Origin: Cymbomonas tetramitiformis
Taxonomy: Eukaryota; Chlorophyta; Pyramimonadophyceae; Pyramimonadales; Pyramimonadaceae
Length of the DNA stretch: 19,320 nt
Reading direction: 5' to 3'
Assembly (NCBI GenBank): GCA_001247695.2
Contig: LGRX02027136.1
Coordinates: 1 to 19,320 of the forward strand
The notes below the pieces were generated by a model. It was not told where the DNA came from and did not search any database. It saw only the letters and a list, made by a program, of their open reading frames with translations. A program made the translations under genes and the position numbers. This document shows, piece after piece, positions 1 to 8,128 of this stretch (its first letter is position 1; each line of letters begins with the position of its first letter).

Positions 1-1535
1 AACCGATTCATCAACCCTGTCTTCTCCTCCACGTCGACAATGAACCGGTGATCGTCCGGTGTCGAGTGAACCTTCACCCCTTTCTCCTTGCACTCCATGA
101 AGTTCTGCCGCACTTTTTTCGTCTGGTACCCTTTGTGAAACTCCTCGTGCAGGCTGTCCAGGTCCGCTTCATCTTGCATATAAGCGACGAAATAACCGGC
201 TCTTTCCAGCTGCGCTTGCCAATCAGGAGGGTACAGCAAGGAAGGCTGTACCCTCGAAGCAGGATCCTCCTCCCCAGGCTCCTCTGCAGGTCCTGCCTTC
301 ATCGCCTCCCCTGCTGGCACCTGTGCAGCCTCCCCACCTGCTGCCGCGATCGCCTCCCCTGCTGCCTGCTGTGCTGGCACCTGTGCAGCCTCCCCTCCTG
401 CTGCCGCGATCGCCTCCCCTGCTGCCTGCTGTGCTGGCACCTGTGCAGCCTCCCCTCCTGCTGCCGCGATCGCCTCCCCTGCTGCCTGCACAGGTGCTGG
501 CTCCTGTGCAGCCTCCCCTCCTGCTGCCGCGATCGCCTCCCCTGCTGCCTGCACAGGTGCTGGCTCCTGTGCAGCCTCCCCTCCTGCTGCCGCGATCGCC
601 TCCCCTGCTGCCTGCACAGGTGCTGGCTCCTGTGCAGCCTCCCCTCCTGCTGCCGCGATCGCCTCCCCTGCTGCCTGCACAGGTGCTGGCTCCTGTGCAG
701 CCTCCCCTCCTGCTGCCGCGATCGCCTCCCCTGCTGCCTGCTGTGCTGGCACCTGTGCAGCCTCCCCTCCTGCTGCCGCATGCGCCTCCCCTGCTGCCTG
801 CACAGGTGCTGGCACCTGTGCAGCCTCCCCTCCTGCTGCCGCATGCGCCTCCCCTGCTGCCTGCTGTGCTGCCTCCTGTGCTTCCTCCTCTGACGCCTCC
901 CCTTCTCCTATCAAAAGGCATGAAAAGGAAATAGGTTTGGGGACCGCTCCTGCCTCCGCTGCCTCCCCTCCTGCTGCCACGATCGCCTCCCCTGCCGCCT
1001 GCTGTGCAGCCTCCCCTCCTGCTGCCGCGATCGCCTCCCCTGCTGCCTCCTGTGCTGGCAAGGCCAATGAGCCGGAGGGCTGCTTGTCAAAAAACGCAGG
1101 TTCAGTTTTGTACAGCCCGTGAAACGGGCCTTTACAGTTGGACCGATGGCAAAAAGCTATATCGTCCATTTCCACCCCGAGGCCAACCGCGCAACGGCCG
1201 TGAAACCCGCGTTTACAAATTCTGCATGCGTGGCCCACAGGAGCGCCCTGCGCTGCACCCTTCCCGCAAAACAGGCAGTGCTCGCGGGTAATGTCCCCGC
1301 AGCGCTTGCATTCCCCTTTGTACTTAGGAGATTCCGTGCCGCAACCCCTGTGAAAAAAGCCCTGGCATAGAGTGCACTTCGTCGCCTGCACTTCGACCAG
1401 TGGTGCCTTTCCAATGTGCGGGCAATCCGGCACCACGCATCCTAGGCGAGGGGGGAACAGAGATTGCCTGCTCCGCCTGGGTTGCGCTTCCGCGCCGGAG
1501 GCTATTGAAAACGCTTGACTTCCACGACTGGCCAT
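1..1535 (-). CDS. Tandem PHD-type zinc-finger protein with Ala/Gly/Glu repeats (C-terminus beyond window)
   Basis: Unidentified protein. The frame starts at ATG 1535 in a good context (AAAAAAATGGCC) and stays open for 511 codons to the window edge, so the C-terminus is missing. Two C4HC3 patterns are visible. Finger 1 uses C33, C38, C54, C57, H62, C65, C76 and C79. Finger 2 uses C87, C90, C104, C107, H112, C115, C129 and C134. The spacing C-x2-C-x4-H-x2-C is typical of PHD fingers, which read histone tails or act as protein-interaction zinc modules. A partial third motif (CKGPFHG) follows. Residues about 161-192 and 219-412 are Ala/Gly/Glu/Gln repeats. Residues about 430-511 are charged and probably helical (for example YPPDWQAQ, FIVDVEEKTG). 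It is divergent to the transposase-like unit that starts at 2449. The repeat DNA is open in all frames, but only this frame carries non-repeat protein on both sides. The chromatin or transposon role is inference. Confidence 0.72.
   Translation of the reverse strand, partial: MASRGSQAFSIASGAEAQPRRSRQSLFPPRLGCVVPDCPHIGKAPLVEVQATKCTLCQGFFHRGCGTESPKYKGECKRCGDITREHCLFCGKGAAQGAPVGHACRICKRGFHGRCAVGLGVEMDDIAFCHRSNCKGPFHGLYKTEPAFFDKQPSGSLALPAQEAAGEAIAAAGGEAAQQAAGEAIVAAGGEAAEAGAVPKPISFSCLLIGEGEASEEEAQEAAQQAAGEAHAAAGGEAAQVPAPVQAAGEAHAAAGGEAAQVPAQQAAGEAIAAAGGEAAQEPAPVQAAGEAIAAAGGEAAQEPAPVQAAGEAIAAAGGEAAQEPAPVQAAGEAIAAAGGEAAQEPAPVQAAGEAIAAAGGEAAQVPAQQAAGEAIAAAGGEAAQVPAQQAAGEAIAAAGGEAAQVPAGEAMKAGPAEEPGEEDPASRVQPSLLYPPDWQAQLERAGYFVAYMQDEADLDSLHEEFHKGYQTKKVRQNFMECKEKGVKVHSTPDDHRFIVDVEEKTGLMNR
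299..890. repeat. 60/63-bp coding minisatellite
   Basis: About nine units. The marker gctgccgc recurs at 340, 400, 460, 523, 586, 649, 712, 772 and 835. Unit lengths are 60 or 63 bp, always a multiple of three, so the minus-strand frame is kept. Each unit encodes an AAGEAIAAAGGEAAQ-like block with a VPAQQ or EPAPVQ hinge. Neighbouring 63-bp units are identical, which points to recent expansion or gene conversion. Two further partial units lie at about 960-1055. Confidence 0.9.
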
Positions 1536-1577
1536 TTTTTTCTCGATAAGTATTGAGAGTATAAGTATATAGAAGAT

Positions 1578-1600
1578 TTTAGTAACTAGGTGTTACTAAA
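1578..1600. promoter_or_regulatory. Small perfect hairpin just upstream of the PHD-finger gene
   Basis: Arms TTTAGTAAC (1578-1586) and GTTACTAAA (1592-1600) enclose a 5-nt loop. It lies 43 bp upstream of the start at 1535 on the minus strand, in an AT-rich patch, so it may belong to the promoter or 5' UTR. Function unknown. Confidence 0.45.
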
Positions 1601-1678
1601 CAAACTGAGAAACTTGTGAGGACTTTCGCCAAACCGTACTGTAACTAACTTGCAAAGCTTTGAAAATGCGCATGCGCT

Positions 1679-2047
1679 TCACCGGCCGCGAGATCAGGCC
1701 AGTCACAGGGAGACTTTGATCTCGCGGCCGGTGACATCTTCTTGCGCAATTATACCATAATCTGATGTGTACAAAGAAAAATTTCACCGGCCGCGAGATC
1801 GGTCCAGTCACATCGGAGCTTAGATCTCGCGGCCGGTGACATCTTCTGCGAAATTATACACAATCTGATGTGTAAGAAGAAAAATTTCACCGGCCGCGAG
1901 ATCGATCCAGTCACAGGGAGACTTTGATCTCGCGGCCGGTGACATCTTCTTGCGCAATTATACCATAATCTGATGTGTACACCGAAAAGTTTCACCGGCC
2001 GCGAGATCAGTCCAGTCACATCGGAGCTTAGATCTCGCGGCCGGTGA
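1679..2047. repeat. Array of four GC-rich palindromes between divergent genes
   Basis: Four hairpins each have perfect 17-bp arms (TCACCGGCCGCGAGATC and its complement) and a 22-nt loop: 1679-1734, 1784-1839, 1887-1942 and 1992-2047. The spacing is 103-105 bp. The loops alternate: copies 1 and 3 contain CAGGGAGACTTT, copies 2 and 4 contain CATCGGAGCTTA. The unit is therefore really a dimer of about 208 bp. AT-rich linkers (CAATTATACCATAATCTGATG) are also conserved. Position between divergent units suggests a regulatory or transposase-binding (subterminal repeat) role, which is inference. Confidence 0.9.
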
Positions 2048-2131
2048 TGCGTGTATGCGTGAACTAGACCTGAACGGGCATAACACCGGACGCGAAAGTG
2101 CAAACTCGAAAGACTTAAACTCTCAAGTATC

Positions 2132-2170
2132 ATGAAGTGCGACTATTGCAATAGGAGAGCAAGAGTGCAC
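2132..2170 (+). CDS. Possible short first exon of the transposase-like gene
   Basis: An ATG at 2132 opens a 41-codon frame beginning MKCDYCNRRARVH, with a C-x2-C pair. GTATGG at 2171 could be a donor. CAACAG, ending at 2436, could be an acceptor. Joining them gives CAC-CTA-GCG-GGG-ACA-ATG, in frame with the ATG at 2449. The donor is weak and the frame agreement could be chance. If unspliced, it would be a small upstream ORF ending at 2257. Confidence 0.22.
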
Positions 2171-2448
2171 GTATGGTTTGGACCTGATTGCTATCTGGCG
2201 ATATTACCGACTACCAGTACGCGCTCGCTTGTCTACCTTGCGCTTGGGATGTCTTGATGGAAGCAGAGGGCCTGGACGATTATAGGGGGGTGAATTGGGA
2301 ACTGCTTTTTTAAAAACAAAGTCAGAGAGAGTACAGCAGCGGACCGCCCTACTACTGCAGTATGGAACTGATTTAGACTTTAAGGGGGGAACTAATTGCA
2401 TAGGTTCCCACCTGTGGCTTTGGCCACACCCAACAGCTAGCGGGGACA

Positions 2449-3234
2449 ATGTCTTCTCTTCGAGTGTTAGTTGACTTACTGCCGTTGTTGCAAAGCCTTG
2501 GCAAAGAGGCGCATGATTTCCCTGAGGTGTACCCGGTGGATGCAGCAGATGTAGAGCGTGGCATGGAACTTGCTTCACGCATCACAGCCTTCGCTAAGTA
2601 CTGGTTGGATGTGGCGCCCCCTGTGGCGCCCGCTGTGGCGCCCCTTGTGGCGCCCGCTGTGGCGCACGCTGTGGCGCCCGCTGTGGCGCACGCTGTGGCG
2701 CCCGCTGTGGCATCCCCTAGACCGCCCGCTGTGGAATCGCGTATAGCGTCGCCTGCAGTTGGGACGACGCCAGTATCCACTGGTGCGAAACGGCGCGCTG
2801 CAGCAAGGCGACGTCAGGCGGACTCTCGCGCGAGGAAGCGTTTGCGAGTGGATATCCCTGATCGGGTCCCTGAAGAGGGGGGATCGGGCGCTACCGCTGC
2901 TATCGGTATCCCGCGGGGAAGCAAAAGTCACTGGAACAAGAAGCTGCAGGGGGTATTTCAGAACGCGCGTGACGATTTGATACCAGGAGCGCTCGCGAAC
3001 TATGTGCAAACGTTGGACAGCGGCATTCAAACAGCGGTGCGTGGTGGCATGCGTGCACCAGAGGATCGCGTGGGTATGGGCATAGTGAGCAGCTTACGTG
3101 CGGCCTTCGCCTCCCTCGCAAGCAGCCGCTGCAAACTAGACCGCGACATTCAACTGGCAGGAGCAGCGATGGCGTTTGGGGGAGGGGCGTCAGAAACAGT
3201 GCAAGAGGTCGCCGGAGTTTTAGGCATAAAATAA
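2449..3234 (+). CDS. N-terminal part of transposase-like protein (NLS, HTH-like end)
   Basis: 261 codons from ATG 2449 to TAA 3232-3234. Residues 1-55 are probably helical. Residues 55-90 are a VAPAVA/VAHAVA repeat. Residues 114-133 are strongly basic (KRRAAARRRQ then RARKRLR), like a nuclear localisation signal. Residues 235-261 (with GGASETVQEVAGVLGIK) look like the start of a helix-turn-helix. The next ORF lies in the same frame immediately after the single TAA, and the HTH appears cut by that stop. It is therefore best read as the N-terminal portion of one protein with the 3241-5658 frame. The stop could be a nonsense mutation, read-through or an unrecognised intron. No family is recognised for this part alone. 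Confidence 0.6.
   Translation: MSSLRVLVDLLPLLQSLGKEAHDFPEVYPVDAADVERGMELASRITAFAKYWLDVAPPVAPAVAPLVAPAVAHAVAPAVAHAVAPAVASPRPPAVESRIASPAVGTTPVSTGAKRRAAARRRQADSRARKRLRVDIPDRVPEEGGSGATAAIGIPRGSKSHWNKKLQGVFQNARDDLIPGALANYVQTLDSGIQTAVRGGMRAPEDRVGMGIVSSLRAAFASLASSRCKLDRDIQLAGAAMAFGGGASETVQEVAGVLGIK
2612..2711. repeat. 12-bp coding repeat (GTGGCGCCCGCT-type)
   Basis: About eight 12-bp units encode alternating VAPA and VAHA. Variants CCC/CAC (Pro/His) and GCT/CTT occur between units. The array keeps the reading frame of the 2449 ORF. Confidence 0.85.
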
Positions 3235-3240
3235 GTCGGT

Positions 3241-5658
3241 GTGGTAACCACAGGGCAGTTAGGGCACCGGAACTTGCAAGCTGGTATGGGCCTTGAGCTG
3301 GCAGCAAGGCGAGGAAGCGGGCTGCTGAAGGGCTTGGTGACTGAAGTGAAGAAGAAGGCAAAGGACGCCCTGAACGCCGAAGTGTTGCAGAAAATAAGGG
3401 ACTTCTGGCTCAGCCCAGGGATAACGCGGGTGTCCACCACCTGCAAAAGGGATGTCATACAGGTTCGACGTGAAGACGGGAGAGTTGAAAAGGCCTCAAA
3501 GCAGTGGCTGGAAATGACGCAGCTGGAGGTGTTCAGAAGGTTCAAGAAGAAGGAACCTGATGTGAAGGTGGGCTTGAGGACTTTCGAGCAGAAGAAGCCG
3601 AAGGAAGTGCGCAGGCTTACCCGGAGGGACACGATATCCTGCTGCTGCAGATATCACGAGGACTTCCGGTTGGCATTGACAGCATACAACCGTGCGCACG
3701 AGGTATTGCACTCTAAGTGCGAGTGCGAGGATAGGACGTGTTGCCCTCTGCTAGGGGGGCAGAGGGCAGTTCTATCCAATCGAAAGCCGACAGAGGCGTT
3801 CCCGGACAAGGTCTGCGGGCGGTCCGAGGTTGGCTCGTCGACGTCAAAGTTTGTAGCGTCGTTGTTGTGCCCGAAGCCAACGGGGGCAGACGGAGAGCCT
3901 GCGGAGTTTCACGCTATGCCTTGCTTGGATGGGTCGTGCGAGGATTGCGGGGGGTTGCGAAACCTGAAGCTGTGCGAGGCGGAGATAGGAAAGGCCGGTC
4001 AGCAGGTTGAGTGGAGTACCTACGAGAGCGCGGTGGTGGGAACCGACGACGACGGGAAGAACAAACACCGAGTACAGTTTGTGCAGAAGAAGACTCCGGT
4101 AGGGGAGCTCGTGTCCAAGTTACAAGGGTGTATGCTCGGGCATGTACCGGGGGAGTCCAAGAAGTGTTCGTGCGCGGGCAAGTTCGTGCGGAAGGATGCA
4201 GATGGGGACTGGGCGGTGAAAGAACTAGCCGGGGTGAGTGGGCAAACCTGTCCATTTTTAAAGCCATATCCATACCATTGCTTTATGGCCCAACACACGA
4301 TGAACATGTTCAACAAGTGCAAGGAGAATTTGCCCTTGGGCCATTGCCTCCTTCTTTTCGACTTCAGCGAGAACCATGCATTGAACATTCCACGGGCAAT
4401 CCAATCCTTGCATTGGATTGTGAAGCAGGCCTCGCTACTATGCTGCGTGCTATGGCGGCATGCGGTAAAGGAGGTGGACGGGGTGGAGTCCACGGAGGAG
4501 AATCCCATCATTGTGAAGGATTACCTGTACTTTATGGGCAACGACATGCCCCATAGCCACCGTGCCATCCAGCACATGCGTAAACTCATCGTCAAGGAGT
4601 ACTTTCAGAAAAGAGGTTTGCCCCTCCCAAAATTCATTCACGAGTGGGCGGATGGGAGTGCGGCGCAGAACAAATGCGGCACGGCCTTTGCGGATGTGGT
4701 GGAGAGCGGGCGCCCGATGGATTGGGTACGAGGGCTTGGCATACCGTGCCAACGAAACTTTTTTGAGACATCCCACGCACGAGGCGAGCAAGATGCAATG
4801 GGAGTTGCGGTGAAGCATGAGGCTAGTTTGGCGGTAATGGCAACAACGGATAAGTGGTATGGAAAGATATTGAATGCAAGGGATTTGTATGAATTCTGCC
4901 TGGAGAGATTGCGGTTTGCGAAGGACCAAGGATCCAACCGGCGCTCGGCATTTGGGCAGCGGTTCTTCTTTTTGGTGGAGGATGGCGATGTCGACGAGTC
5001 GGGCCAGGGCTTCAAGACGGTGGATGGCACTTTGGCGTTGCACTCGGTGCGGGCGGGAGTTGGCCTAATGGTTGGGTTGAAGCGTGATCGTCCATGTTAT
5101 TGCGATTATTGCTACGCACAATGTGAGCACCCGCAACCGGATAGTGAAGGGTGCCATTATAAGAGTCATGTGGATGAATGGGTGCCTTTCACGATGGTGG
5201 CGGAGGCGGTAGGGGAAGAGCGGCGAACGAGGATGCGTGCAGCGGAGCAGGCGCACGACGTGGCGCAAGTGGAGGTTTCACGAGGAAGCATCTTTGCACG
5301 CTCATCGGGGGGAGATGAGAACCACCAATATTATTTGGTGAAGGCGCTAGGTGGAGTGCATCAAGTGCTAGACGCGGACGGCATCAAAGACGACTACTAC
5401 ACACAGGGTGTGGGGGGGAGTGCAGGGGCAGGAGTGCATGCTACCCCTGGCGAGTTCGTTGTTGAAGGCAGATTTTTGGAATGGAGGGATGAAAGCACAT
5501 GCACGGAGTACTTTGTAGACAATAGCAGAAAATGTTTGACGTACTCACATCATATAGTGTGTGTGGAAGTGGCTCTGAGGAAGCGCAAAGTAGGCAGGCA
5601 GGACTACTTGATAGTACCGGAGGCGGAGCATCAACGTATCCTAGCTGCACTTGTGTAA
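3241..5658 (+). CDS. Transposase-like protein with candidate DDD/RNase-H-fold core
   Basis: 805 codons; numbering starts at GTG 3241 because the frame is open from the TAA at 3232. The first ATG is 3286. Residues 50-145 hold RDFWLSPGITR, VKVGLRTFEQKKPKEV and a CCCRYHEDF motif. Cys clusters lie at 134-168 and 228-245. The core has LLFDFSENH (D374), IQSLHW (391-392), MGNDMPHSH (434-438), HEWADGSAAQNK (D471) and FFETSHARGEQDAMG (E516/D518). A zinc-like CYCDYCYAQC lies at 619-628. From memory, this motif order (DF(A/S)EN, DGxAxQxK, FxATSHG..DG) matches a multicopy uncharacterised transposon-like family common in invertebrate genomes. I infer a DDE/DDD transposase with D374, D471 and D518 as catalytic candidates. 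Stop TAA lies inside TGTAA, an algal-type polyadenylation motif, possibly by chance. It is divergent to the PHD-finger gene. Confidence 0.7.
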   Translation: MVTTGQLGHRNLQAGMGLELAARRGSGLLKGLVTEVKKKAKDALNAEVLQKIRDFWLSPGITRVSTTCKRDVIQVRREDGRVEKASKQWLEMTQLEVFRRFKKKEPDVKVGLRTFEQKKPKEVRRLTRRDTISCCCRYHEDFRLALTAYNRAHEVLHSKCECEDRTCCPLLGGQRAVLSNRKPTEAFPDKVCGRSEVGSSTSKFVASLLCPKPTGADGEPAEFHAMPCLDGSCEDCGGLRNLKLCEAEIGKAGQQVEWSTYESAVVGTDDDGKNKHRVQFVQKKTPVGELVSKLQGCMLGHVPGESKKCSCAGKFVRKDADGDWAVKELAGVSGQTCPFLKPYPYHCFMAQHTMNMFNKCKENLPLGHCLLLFDFSENHALNIPRAIQSLHWIVKQASLLCCVLWRHAVKEVDGVESTEENPIIVKDYLYFMGNDMPHSHRAIQHMRKLIVKEYFQKRGLPLPKFIHEWADGSAAQNKCGTAFADVVESGRPMDWVRGLGIPCQRNFFETSHARGEQDAMGVAVKHEASLAVMATTDKWYGKILNARDLYEFCLERLRFAKDQGSNRRSAFGQRFFFLVEDGDVDESGQGFKTVDGTLALHSVRAGVGLMVGLKRDRPCYCDYCYAQCEHPQPDSEGCHYKSHVDEWVPFTMVAEAVGEERRTRMRAAEQAHDVAQVEVSRGSIFARSSGGDENHQYYLVKALGGVHQVLDADGIKDDYYTQGVGGSAGAGVHATPGEFVVEGRFLEWRDESTCTEYFVDNSRKCLTYSHHIVCVEVALRKRKVGRQDYLIVPEAEHQRILAALV

Positions 5659-5796
5659 CTTAATCTTTGATGGGTTATAATGGTCCAATATGCTTGCAAT
5701 CATAATGCGAAACCCCATAGGAATGCAACGGACATGGGTTGCTTGCGAATTCGATGTTATCGTTGACCTACATGTAGCACAAACCCTGAAACCCTG
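5659..5796. other. 3' flank of transposase-like gene
   Basis: AT-richer, non-coding. It ends in a short AAACCCTG doublet directly against the first satellite unit. I could not find inverted termini pairing this flank with the 1536-2131 region, so the element end is not defined. Confidence 0.4.
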
Positions 5797-6836
5797 AAAA
5801 TGGCCTGCTCAGGCCCCAGAAACGGCCATTTTGGCCCCCGGCGAGCACCCAAATTAAAATTTCTCATCATTTCTTCCACTAAGTAGTTCGTGATGGTCCT
5901 TGAAAGGTCCCACAAAGTTCAAACGCGCGATTCGGATACCTAACTGAAATCCTCTAGCCCCGCGCACGCAAAATGGCCTGCGCAGGCCCCAGAAACGGCC
6001 ATTTTGGCCCCCGGCGAGCACCCAAATTAAAATTTCTCATCATTTCTTCCACTAAGTAGTTCGTGATGGTCCTTGAAAGGTCCCACGAACTTCAAACGCG
6101 CGATTCGGATACCTAACTGAAATCCTCTAGCCCCGCGCACGCAAAATGGCCCGCTCAGGCCCCAGAAACGGCCATTTTGGCCCCCGGCGAGCACCCAAAT
6201 TAAAATTTCTCATCATTTCTTCCACTAAGTAGTTCGTGATGGTCCTTGAAAGGTCCCACGAACTTCAAACGCGCGATTCGGATACCTAACTGAAATCCTA
6301 TAGCCCCGCGCACGCAAAATGGCCTGCTCAGGCCCCAGAAACGGCCATTTTGGCCCCCGGCGAGCACCCAAATTAAAATTTCTCATCATTTCTTCCACTA
6401 AGTAGTTCGTGATGGTCCTTGAAAGGTCCCACGAACTTCAAACGCGCGATTCGGATACCTAACTGAAATCCTCTAGCCCCGCGCACGCAAAATGGCCCGC
6501 TCAGGCCCCAGAAACGACCATTTTGGCCCCCGGCGAGCACCCCAAACAAAAATTTCTCATCATTTCTTCCACTAAGTGACCCGTGATGGTCCTTGGAAGG
6601 TCCCACGAAGTTCAAACACGCGATTCGGACACCGACGGGAAATCCTCTAGCACCCGCGCACTCAAAATGGCCTTTTCAGGCCAAAAACCATCGATTTTGG
6701 CCGCCGGCGAGCCGGAAAATATTTTTTTTGAAAAAAAAATTTCACTCCGAGTCTTACAATTGACCTTAAAAGGTCACACAACTCCAAAAAGTTGCAAATG
6801 TTGCATTATGCATGTGACCACTTTGTGACACTCGAA
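5797..6836. repeat. 173-bp tandem satellite, five near-identical units plus one decayed unit
   Basis: Unit starts, marked by AAAATGGCC, are 5797, 5970, 6143, 6316, 6489 and 6664. The period is exactly 173 bp for the first four steps and 175 for the last. Each unit contains AAAATGGCC...GGCCATTTT (9-bp arms) enclosing a smaller GGCCTG..CAGGCC stem; in unit 2 the latter is a perfect 14-bp palindrome. Unit 5 carries several changes, and unit 6 keeps only scattered identity (AAAATGGCC, GGCGAG, AAAGGTC). The length is close to a nucleosomal repeat. No coding frame is supported. Confidence 0.93.
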
Positions 6837-7377
6837 CTTTTTGCGACGGCTCCGCCGGGATCATGCGGCGGGCAAACTCAAGTAGCACTCGCTTACCGTC
6901 GCTCGGGAAGCTGGCGTGCGAGGAGTCCATCCAGTCCGCCGCGGGTGACGAGGGGTCAACCATCAGTTCGAGCGCGGAGAACAACAAGCTGTTGACCTCC
7001 ACGCGGACGGACAGGGTAGCATCGTCCAGCAGGAAAAGGGGCGCAAAGCCGATGTCCTCCGTGACAAATGCTGTCTGCAGTGCAGAGACCATCCTGGCGA
7101 AGAGCGCGGATGCGTGGCACTCAGTCCCGGAAAATCGCCCGTTCTTGTCCTCGAACAACTTTTGACGAACGGACTTGGACACTTTCATGTCGAAGTGCTC
7201 CCTCTGAAGGGTACGCACCGAGGCCAGGAACTTAGCTCCTGCCGAATTGGCAACCGGCTGTGCCGCCGGCGGTGTGGCCGGAGTGTTCGCGTGTCTCGCA
7301 GCCTCTGAATCAAAAATCGTGGACAACGCGCGTCGGCGATGCGCCATGCTAGCGGTGGCTCGAGTGGAAGCAACCAT
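6766..7377 (-). CDS. Unrecognised ORF, possibly retrotransposon gag-like fragment
   Basis: The frame is open from about 7446; the first good ATG is 7377 (CATCATGGTTGC), giving 203 codons. The N-terminus is Ala/Thr/Arg-rich. The middle is a plausible helical globular protein (FLASVRTLQREHFDMKVSK; LFARMVSALQTAFVTEDIGF; DGKRVLLEFARRM). The layout, with a helical domain and a DGxxxLLxxxRR motif, is reminiscent of Copia-type gag N-termini, but this is weak. The last 25 or so residues fall in the decayed satellite unit 6, so the natural C-terminus is probably lost. No protease, RT or integrase is present downstream. Confidence 0.35.
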   Translation of the reverse strand: MVASTRATASMAHRRRALSTIFDSEAARHANTPATPPAAQPVANSAGAKFLASVRTLQREHFDMKVSKSVRQKLFEDKNGRFSGTECHASALFARMVSALQTAFVTEDIGFAPLFLLDDATLSVRVEVNSLLFSALELMVDPSSPAADWMDSSHASFPSDGKRVLLEFARRMIPAEPSQKVRVSQSGHMHNATFATFWSCVTF

Positions 7378-7446
7378 GATGAGAAGGACTGAAGGGGCGG
7401 AGTGAGGCATAGAAACATGAGAGATGTGGCAGTCGTGGGCGGCCAA

Positions 7447-8128
7447 GAAACGCGTGGGTCGCCGATACAGCAGCCGTGAGAGATCAAATAATTCCGGGAA
7501 GTCGTGTGGAGTAGGCGGCCGATACGCAACGGTGTGGGATCCAAACAGAAAACGTAAACCAGTCCAACGTTAAATCCCGCAGAAAAAAATCGTCCTCCAA
7601 GCGCTGCGGCGTGCCGTAAATCAACCCACAAAATTTTAGGCCATACCCGTGACTGCCGGGACCCTCACGCTTGGAGCGCCTCACTCCATCCCAGGCGTCC
7701 GAGCTTAGCCACTCATAGTGGCAATCTCGCAGTGGCTAAATAGAGCGCAAGTGGGGCCAAACCTGGTGGATATATAGTTCGGCGGTAATATATATCTAAC
7801 TAGAGAGATAAACCCTGAGTTGAGGGTTACGATATCAGAACGGTAAAGTGTCTTGATAAAGAAAGAGATAACATAAATACCTAACGGGTGTTTCCCGTCT
7901 ACTGATGACGGTCACCCAGCCTACTATAGGAAGTGACATGTGACAGTTTCGGGTGTCACAGTGTCAAATCCAGCAAAAATGCTGCTATCCTACTATGAAT
8001 TCTCATTCCCACAGGTTCTCGGACGGGGCGCGGGGTCGGAGCGGCTGATGCGCTTCGGAGCCGAATTCGCGATCGGCCAGCGAGAGGGTCACGTTACATG
8101 AATAATAATAGAATTTATTGTGCAATGT
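7447..8128. other. Non-coding region, possible LTR-like sequence on minus strand
   Basis: No convincing gene. Read on the minus strand from 7960 it begins TGTGACACCCGAAACTGTCA, like the 5' end of many plant LTRs (TGT..CACCC). It contains TATATATTA and TATATAT stretches at about 7770-7800. A small hairpin GCCACTCATAGTGGC lies at about 7708-7722. No second LTR, clear primer-binding site or target duplication was found, so the LTR reading is tentative. Confidence 0.25.

Noticed and set aside
48..934. Long plus-strand frames and two other minus frames across the 60/63-bp repeat
   Set aside because: They consist almost only of repeat translation (SCCRDRLPCC, RGGDRGSRRG types). The third minus frame has zinc fingers and ordinary protein on both sides and explains the locus.
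1679..2047. CRISPR-like array
   Set aside because: The repeats are palindromic dimers with conserved, not unique, intervening sequence, and the setting is eukaryotic.
1596..2133. Minus-strand ORFs through the palindrome array
   Set aside because: They repeat TGLISRPVK-like words derived from the hairpins and have no independent protein features.
4011..5068. Other-frame ORFs inside the transposase-like gene
   Set aside because: They overlap the 805-codon frame that carries all recognisable motifs.
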